Below are positions 60,015 to 64,000 of a stretch of DNA of 64,000 nucleotides, in pieces (within the stretch, counting starts at the first letter, position 1; the number at the start of each line of letters is the position of its first letter). The stretch comes from Pseudomonas sp. JM0905a (GTDB taxonomy: Bacteria; Pseudomonadota; Gammaproteobacteria; Pseudomonadales; Pseudomonadaceae): NCBI RefSeq assembly GCF_014700075.1, contig NZ_JACXBU010000001.1, positions 682,001 through 746,000 on the forward strand, written 5' to 3'. Position numbers and translations under genes: made by a program. The notes below the pieces were generated by a model that saw nothing but the letters and a program-made list of their open reading frames with translations, was not told the origin of the DNA and ran no database searches.

Positions 60015-61754
60015 TCAGGGCGCTCGCGTGAGCGGGAACAGCAGATCGATGAAGCGCTCCGCCGTGGGCTGCGGCTGGTGGTTGGCCAGGCCGACCCGTT
60101 CGTTGGCTTCGATCATCACGTAGTCTGGCTGGTCGGCGGCGGTGACCAGCAGGTCCAGGCCCACCACCGGAATTTCCAGGGTCCGCGCGGCGAGGATGGA
60201 AGCCTCGACCAGGGCCGGATGCAGGATCGCGGTGACGTCTTCCAGGGTGCCGCCGGTGTGCAGGTTGGCGGTACGCCGCACCGCGAGACGGGTGCCGCTA
60301 GGCAGAACATCTTCGTAGCCATAGCCGGCGGCACGCAGGGTGCGTTCGGTCTCGCTATCCAGCGGGATGCGGCTTTCCCCCTGGGTCACGGCCTGGCGTC
60401 GGCGGCTCTGGCGTTCGATCAGCTGCCTGAGCGTGCGCAGACCGTCGCCCAGCACTTCGGCGGGGCGGCGAATGGCCGCCGCCACCACTTCGTAGTTGAT
60501 CACCACCACCCGCAGGTCGAAGCCCTGGTGGAAGCTTTCCAGGAGCACGCGGCTGTCGAACTGCTCGGCGTTGGCGATGGCGGTCTTCACCTCGTCGAGG
60601 CTGCGCAGATCCACTGCCACGCCCTGGCCCTGCTCGCCATTCACCGGCTTGACCACCAGGCTGCCGTGTTCGGCAAGGAAGGCCGCGTTCTCTTCGTCCT
60701 TGCCCGCCAGGCGCTGCACCGGCTGAAAGATGCCGACGCGGGCGAGGGCGCGATGGGTCAGCTGCTTGTCCTGGCAGAGGGTCATGCTCACCGCGCTGGT
60801 GAGGTCGGACAGCGACTCCCGGCAGCGGATGCGCCGGCCGCCCTGGTTGAGGCTGAACAGCCCGCCTTCGACATCGTCCACCTGCACTTCGATGCCGCGC
60901 CGCAGGGCTTCGTCGACGATGATCCGGGCATAGGGGTTGAGCCCCGCTTCCGGGCCGGGGCCGAGGAACAGGGTCTGGTTGATGCTGTTCTTGCGCTTGA
61001 CCGTGAAGGTGGCCAGGTCGCGGAAGCCAAGCTTGGAATAGAGCGCCTTGGCCTGGCGGTTGTCGTGCAGCACCGAGAGGTCGAGGTAGTTGAGCCCACG
61101 GCTCATGAAATGCTCGATCAGGTGGCGCACTAGCACTTCGCCCACGCCGGGGCGGCTGCATTGCGGGTCCACCGCCAGGCACCAGAGGCTGGAACCACCT
61201 TCCGGATCGTCGAAGGCCTTCTGGTGGTTGAGGCCCATGACGGCGCCGATCACCTGGTTGTCGCGCTCGTCCTCGGCCAGCCAGTACACCGGCCCGCCCT
61301 GGCGGCGCGGGGTGATGGCGTCCTGGTCGACCGGCAGCATGCCGCGGCAGCGGTAGAGCTGGTTGACCGCCTGCCAGTCGGCGTCGCTCAGGGCGCGGCG
61401 GATGCGGAAGCCGCGAAACGCCCGGCGCGCGGGGCGGTAGTCGGGGAACCAGAGGCGCAGAGTGTCGGATGGGTCGAGAAAGAGTTGCTGCGGCGCCTGG
61501 GCCAGCACCTGCTGGGGGGCGGCGACGTAGAGGGCGATATCGCGTTCGCCGGGCTGTTCGTCCAGGAGCTCCCGGGCGAGGCTCACGGGGTCGGGGAAGG
61601 TATGGCCGAGCAGCAGGCGGCCCCAGCCGCAGTGGAGGATTTGCGGTGCTTCATGGGGTTCCAGGTGCCCCTCGGCCAGTCGTGCCTGCAGGCGCTGATA
61701 GGACGGAGCCTGGCCGCGCAACAGGCGCTGGCTGTGAAGGCTATGGGCTTTCAT
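60015..61754 (-). CDS. ngg: N-acetylglutaminylglutamine synthetase
   Basis: 579 residues. The N-terminal part carries a GNAT acetyltransferase domain (~120-280; CLAVDPQCSRPGVGEVLVRH). The C-terminal part is an ATP-grasp ligase (~300-575; VKPVNGEQGQGVAVDL and VVGLDLLVTAADQPDYVMIE). Together they acetylate glutamine and join a second glutamine, giving N-acetylglutaminylglutamine, an osmolyte precursor. Starts 4 bases after the amidotransferase stop. Confidence 0.92.
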   Translation of the reverse strand: MKAHSLHSQRLLRGQAPSYQRLQARLAEGHLEPHEAPQILHCGWGRLLLGHTFPDPVSLARELLDEQPGERDIALYVAAPQQVLAQAPQQLFLDPSDTLRLWFPDYRPARRAFRGFRIRRALSDADWQAVNQLYRCRGMLPVDQDAITPRRQGGPVYWLAEDERDNQVIGAVMGLNHQKAFDDPEGGSSLWCLAVDPQCSRPGVGEVLVRHLIEHFMSRGLNYLDLSVLHDNRQAKALYSKLGFRDLATFTVKRKNSINQTLFLGPGPEAGLNPYARIIVDEALRRGIEVQVDDVEGGLFSLNQGGRRIRCRESLSDLTSAVSMTLCQDKQLTHRALARVGIFQPVQRLAGKDEENAAFLAEHGSLVVKPVNGEQGQGVAVDLRSLDEVKTAIANAEQFDSRVLLESFHQGFDLRVVVINYEVVAAAIRRPAEVLGDGLRTLRQLIERQSRRRQAVTQGESRIPLDSETERTLRAAGYGYEDVLPSGTRLAVRRTANLHTGGTLEDVTAILHPALVEASILAARTLEIPVVGLDLLVTAADQPDYVMIEANERVGLANHQPQPTAERFIDLLFPLTRAP

Positions 61755-61758
61755 CGGT

Positions 61759-63528
61759 TCAGAGTCCCTGTTGATTGAGCCAGAGGTTGAGCGCGGCCAT
61801 CTGCCAGAGCTTCGAACCCCGGAGTGGGGTGATGTCTTCCGTGGGGCTGGCCAGCAGGCGTTCGAGCATGGCCGGCCGGAACAGGCCGCGATCCTGGCTC
61901 GGGTCCAGCAGCAGTTCGCGTACCCAGTCGCGGGTCCGGCCTTCCAGGTACTTGAGGCCGGGCACCGGGAAGTAACCCTTGGGCCGGTCGATCACCTGGT
62001 GGGGAATGACCTGGCGCGCGGCTGCCTTGAGCACCGCCTTGCCGCCGTCGCCGAGCTTGAAACGCGAAGGAATCCGCGCCGACAGCTCGGCCACCCGGTA
62101 GTCGAGGAACGGCACCCGCGCCTCCAGGCCCCAGGCCATGGTCATGTTGTCCACCCGCTTCACCGGGTCGTCCACCAGCATCACCGTGCTGTCCAGGCGC
62201 AGCGCCTTGTCCACCGGGTCGAGGGCGCCGGGGTGCTCGAAGTGCTGGCGCACGAAATCGCCGGCAAGGTCTTCGGTGAGCCAGTTCGGCTGCACCGTGG
62301 CCTCGTACTCGGGGTGGGCGCGGTCGAAAAAGGCCGCGCGGTAGCTGTTGAACGGATCTCGGGTATCGGCCAGCGGCGGGTACCAGTGATAGCCGCCGAA
62401 GAGTTCGTCGGCACCCTGGCCGCTCTGCACCACCTTGCAGTGCCGGGACACCTCGCGGGACAGCAGGTAGAAGGCGATGCAGTCGTGGCTGACCATCGGC
62501 TCGCTCATGGCGGCGAAGGCGGCAGGCAACTGCTTCAGCACTTCGTGCTCATCGATGCGCAACTGCTGGTGGCGGGTGCCGTAGTGGTTGGCGATCAGGT
62601 CGGAGAACTCGAATTCGTCGCCGCGCTCGCCGCCCGCGTCCTCGAAGCCGATGGAGAAGGTTGCCAGCTGTTCGATACCCGACTCCGCCAACAGGCCCAC
62701 CAGCAGGCTGGAATCCACCCCGCCGGACAGCAGGACGCCCACCTCGCGGGCGGCGCGCTGGCGGATCGACACGGCGTCGCGCAGACCGCTCAGCAGGCGG
62801 TCGCGCCAGTCGTCGAAGCTGAGGCTCTGCTCGTCCTCACGCGGGCCGTATTCCAGTTCCCACCAGGTGCCCTGGCTGCAGTTGCCGTCGGCATCGATCA
62901 GCATCCAGCTTGCCGGTGGCAGCTTTTCCACACCCTTGACCAGAGTGCGGGGCGCCGGCACTACGGAATGGAAGTTGAGGTAGAAGTTCAGCGCCTGCGG
63001 GTCCAGCGTCGTGTCCAGGTCGCCGCCCTGGAGCAGGGCCGGCAGGCTGGAGGCGAAGCGCAGGCGCTGCTCGTTGCGTGACAGGTAGAGCGGTTTGATG
63101 CCGAGGCGGTCGCGGGCGAGGAACAGGCGCTGGTTGTCACGCTCCCAGATGGCCAGGGCGAACATGCCGTTGAGTCGCGGCAGCATGTCCTTGCCCCAGG
63201 CGTGCCAGGCCTTGAGCAGCACCTCGGTGTCGCCGTCGGAATGAAAGCGATAACCGAGGGCAAGCAGTTCCTTGCGCAGTTCGGGGTAGTTGTAGATGGC
63301 GCCGTTGAACACCATGGCCAGCCCCAGTTCGGGGTCCAGCATGGGCTGACCGGAGGCGTCTGCCAGGTCCATGATCTTCAGCCGTCGATGGCCCAGGGCG
63401 ATCGGTCCCTGGCTGTGCAGGCCCCAGGCGTCTGGACCGCGGGGCGCTAGATGGTGGGTGATTCTATCGAGGGCGGCCAGGTCGGCCGGGCGTTTGTCGA
63501 AGCGAAGTTCTCCAGAAATGCCGCACAT
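61759..63528 (-). CDS. asnO: N-acetylglutaminylglutamine amidotransferase (asparagine-synthetase-like)
   Basis: 589 residues. Cys2 of MCGISGELRF is the glutaminase nucleophile; an N-terminal Ntn domain (~1-200) is followed by the synthetase domain with the PP-loop VLLSGGVDSSLLVGLL. It amidates N-acetylglutaminylglutamine to NAGGN, a dipeptide compatible solute made under osmotic stress. Distinguished from asparagine synthetase AsnB by its operon with ngg and the M42 gene. First gene of the operon. Confidence 0.92.
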   Translation of the reverse strand: MCGISGELRFDKRPADLAALDRITHHLAPRGPDAWGLHSQGPIALGHRRLKIMDLADASGQPMLDPELGLAMVFNGAIYNYPELRKELLALGYRFHSDGDTEVLLKAWHAWGKDMLPRLNGMFALAIWERDNQRLFLARDRLGIKPLYLSRNEQRLRFASSLPALLQGGDLDTTLDPQALNFYLNFHSVVPAPRTLVKGVEKLPPASWMLIDADGNCSQGTWWELEYGPREDEQSLSFDDWRDRLLSGLRDAVSIRQRAAREVGVLLSGGVDSSLLVGLLAESGIEQLATFSIGFEDAGGERGDEFEFSDLIANHYGTRHQQLRIDEHEVLKQLPAAFAAMSEPMVSHDCIAFYLLSREVSRHCKVVQSGQGADELFGGYHWYPPLADTRDPFNSYRAAFFDRAHPEYEATVQPNWLTEDLAGDFVRQHFEHPGALDPVDKALRLDSTVMLVDDPVKRVDNMTMAWGLEARVPFLDYRVAELSARIPSRFKLGDGGKAVLKAAARQVIPHQVIDRPKGYFPVPGLKYLEGRTRDWVRELLLDPSQDRGLFRPAMLERLLASPTEDITPLRGSKLWQMAALNLWLNQQGL

Positions 63529-63647
63529 AGTTCCTTACCGGTGTTGCCGTTGGGGAGTGGGTGCCCTGTAAAGGGGCACTCTAGGGTCCGACCCTTGCGC
63601 ACTTCTGTGAGTTTTATATCGATTGGTTCTAAGACGGCCTTTCCCGG

Positions 63648-64000
63648 TCAACCCAACAACTTTTGTGCTGCCAGGGACAGACTTACCGCCACCAGCATCA
63701 ACGCGAACAGCCGTTGCAGGGTGGCGCCGCGCAGACGAGTGGCCAGCCGATTGCCGCAGAGCACGCCGACTGCGCCGCCGGCCGCCAGGCCGCCGAGCAG
63801 GGCCATGGGCGGCTGGGCGCCGGTGAGATAGAGCAGGAAACCGCCACCGGAAACCAGCGCGATCACCGCCATCGAAGTGGCAGTGGCGGCCAGCATCGAC
63901 AACGGCGTGTACCAGAGCAGCGCCGGCACCACGAGGAAGCCGCCGCCCACGCCCATCACCCCCGACAGCAGCCCCACACCGGCGCCGATGGCCATCAGCG
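63648..64000 (-). CDS. TauE/SafE-family permease, partial
   Basis: The window ends inside this gene; about 117 C-terminal residues are present. They start with the family pattern GAGVGLLSGVMGVGGGFLVV and hold about four membrane helices. TauE/SafE proteins export sulfite, sulfoacetate or related organosulfur anions; the substrate is unknown. Located 119 bases upstream of asnO on the same strand. Confidence 0.82.
   Translation of the reverse strand, partial: LMAIGAGVGLLSGVMGVGGGFLVVPALLWYTPLSMLAATATSMAVIALVSGGGFLLYLTGAQPPMALLGGLAAGGAVGVLCGNRLATRLRGATLQRLFALMLVAVSLSLAAQKLLG

Overview
The window is a gene-dense, GC-rich stretch of a Pseudomonas chromosome. The evidence is the gene content and order (rdgC, tRNA-Val/tRNA-Asp pairs, FKBP isomerase, EAL-CBS-GGDEF protein, prc, minCDE-rluA, htrB-type acyltransferase, DUF485-actP, and the NAGGN osmolyte operon), the codon bias, and the REP-type palindromes. 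From memory, most of the order up to about 47 kb follows the PA327x-PA323x part of P. aeruginosa PAO1, and the last 8 kb follows PA3462-PA3459. It is therefore probably a relative of the P. aeruginosa/resinovorans group. There is no prophage, insertion sequence, CRISPR array or rRNA operon.

Layout. 0-8 kb: tail of an acyl-CoA synthetase, a Crp/Fnr regulator, a symporter-type hybrid histidine kinase, and a GNAT-AraC-AzlCD group. 8-12 kb: MFS/acyltransferase fusion, a sugE guanidine exporter behind a guanidine-II riboswitch, rdgC, and a twice-repeated tRNA-Val/tRNA-Asp unit. 12-24 kb: fklB-like isomerase, a cluster of DnaA boxes, a YkvA protein, a periplasmic binding protein, a small XRE-led operon, an EAL-CBS-GGDEF protein, Prc protease, quinone oxidoreductase, and ahpC/ahpF with an OxyR-type tetrad. 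23.8-25.1 kb: modA with two ModE-like boxes. 25-31.4 kb: a tightly overlapping ABC-transporter, phosphodiesterase and HAD operon divergent from a GntR/UTRA regulator, with Pho-box-like sites between them. 31-39 kb: gmhA, apeB, methyltransferase, rluA, minEDC, LpxL-type acyltransferase, patatin. 39-47 kb: pirin, MlaA-like protein and serine hydrolase, GH17 membrane protein, Fur-box-preceded DUF2061 protein, DUF485-actP. 47-55.6 kb: small membrane proteins, SDR, MFS, YnfA, PLD lipoprotein, a gene-poor stretch with structured elements, and a pentaheme cytochrome. 55.6-64 kb: YheU, a 7TMR-DISM hybrid kinase, the NAGGN genes, and a cut TauE-type permease.

The strongest candidate for an undescribed system is the seven-gene unit at 25.1-31.3 kb. 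It has an importer of the 2-aminoethylphosphonate/iron type, a cytoplasmic alkaline-phosphatase-superfamily hydrolase, a HAD phosphatase and a UTRA sensor, with Pho-box-like sites in the divergent promoter. This suggests uptake and hydrolysis of an unidentified organophosphorus compound. Other notable points are the riboswitch, the ModE pair (one with no gene beside it), the DnaA-box cluster, a sensor kinase that looks like the fourth gene of the osmolyte operon, and two REPIN-like repeat families. All functional calls come from reading sequence; no database search was run.
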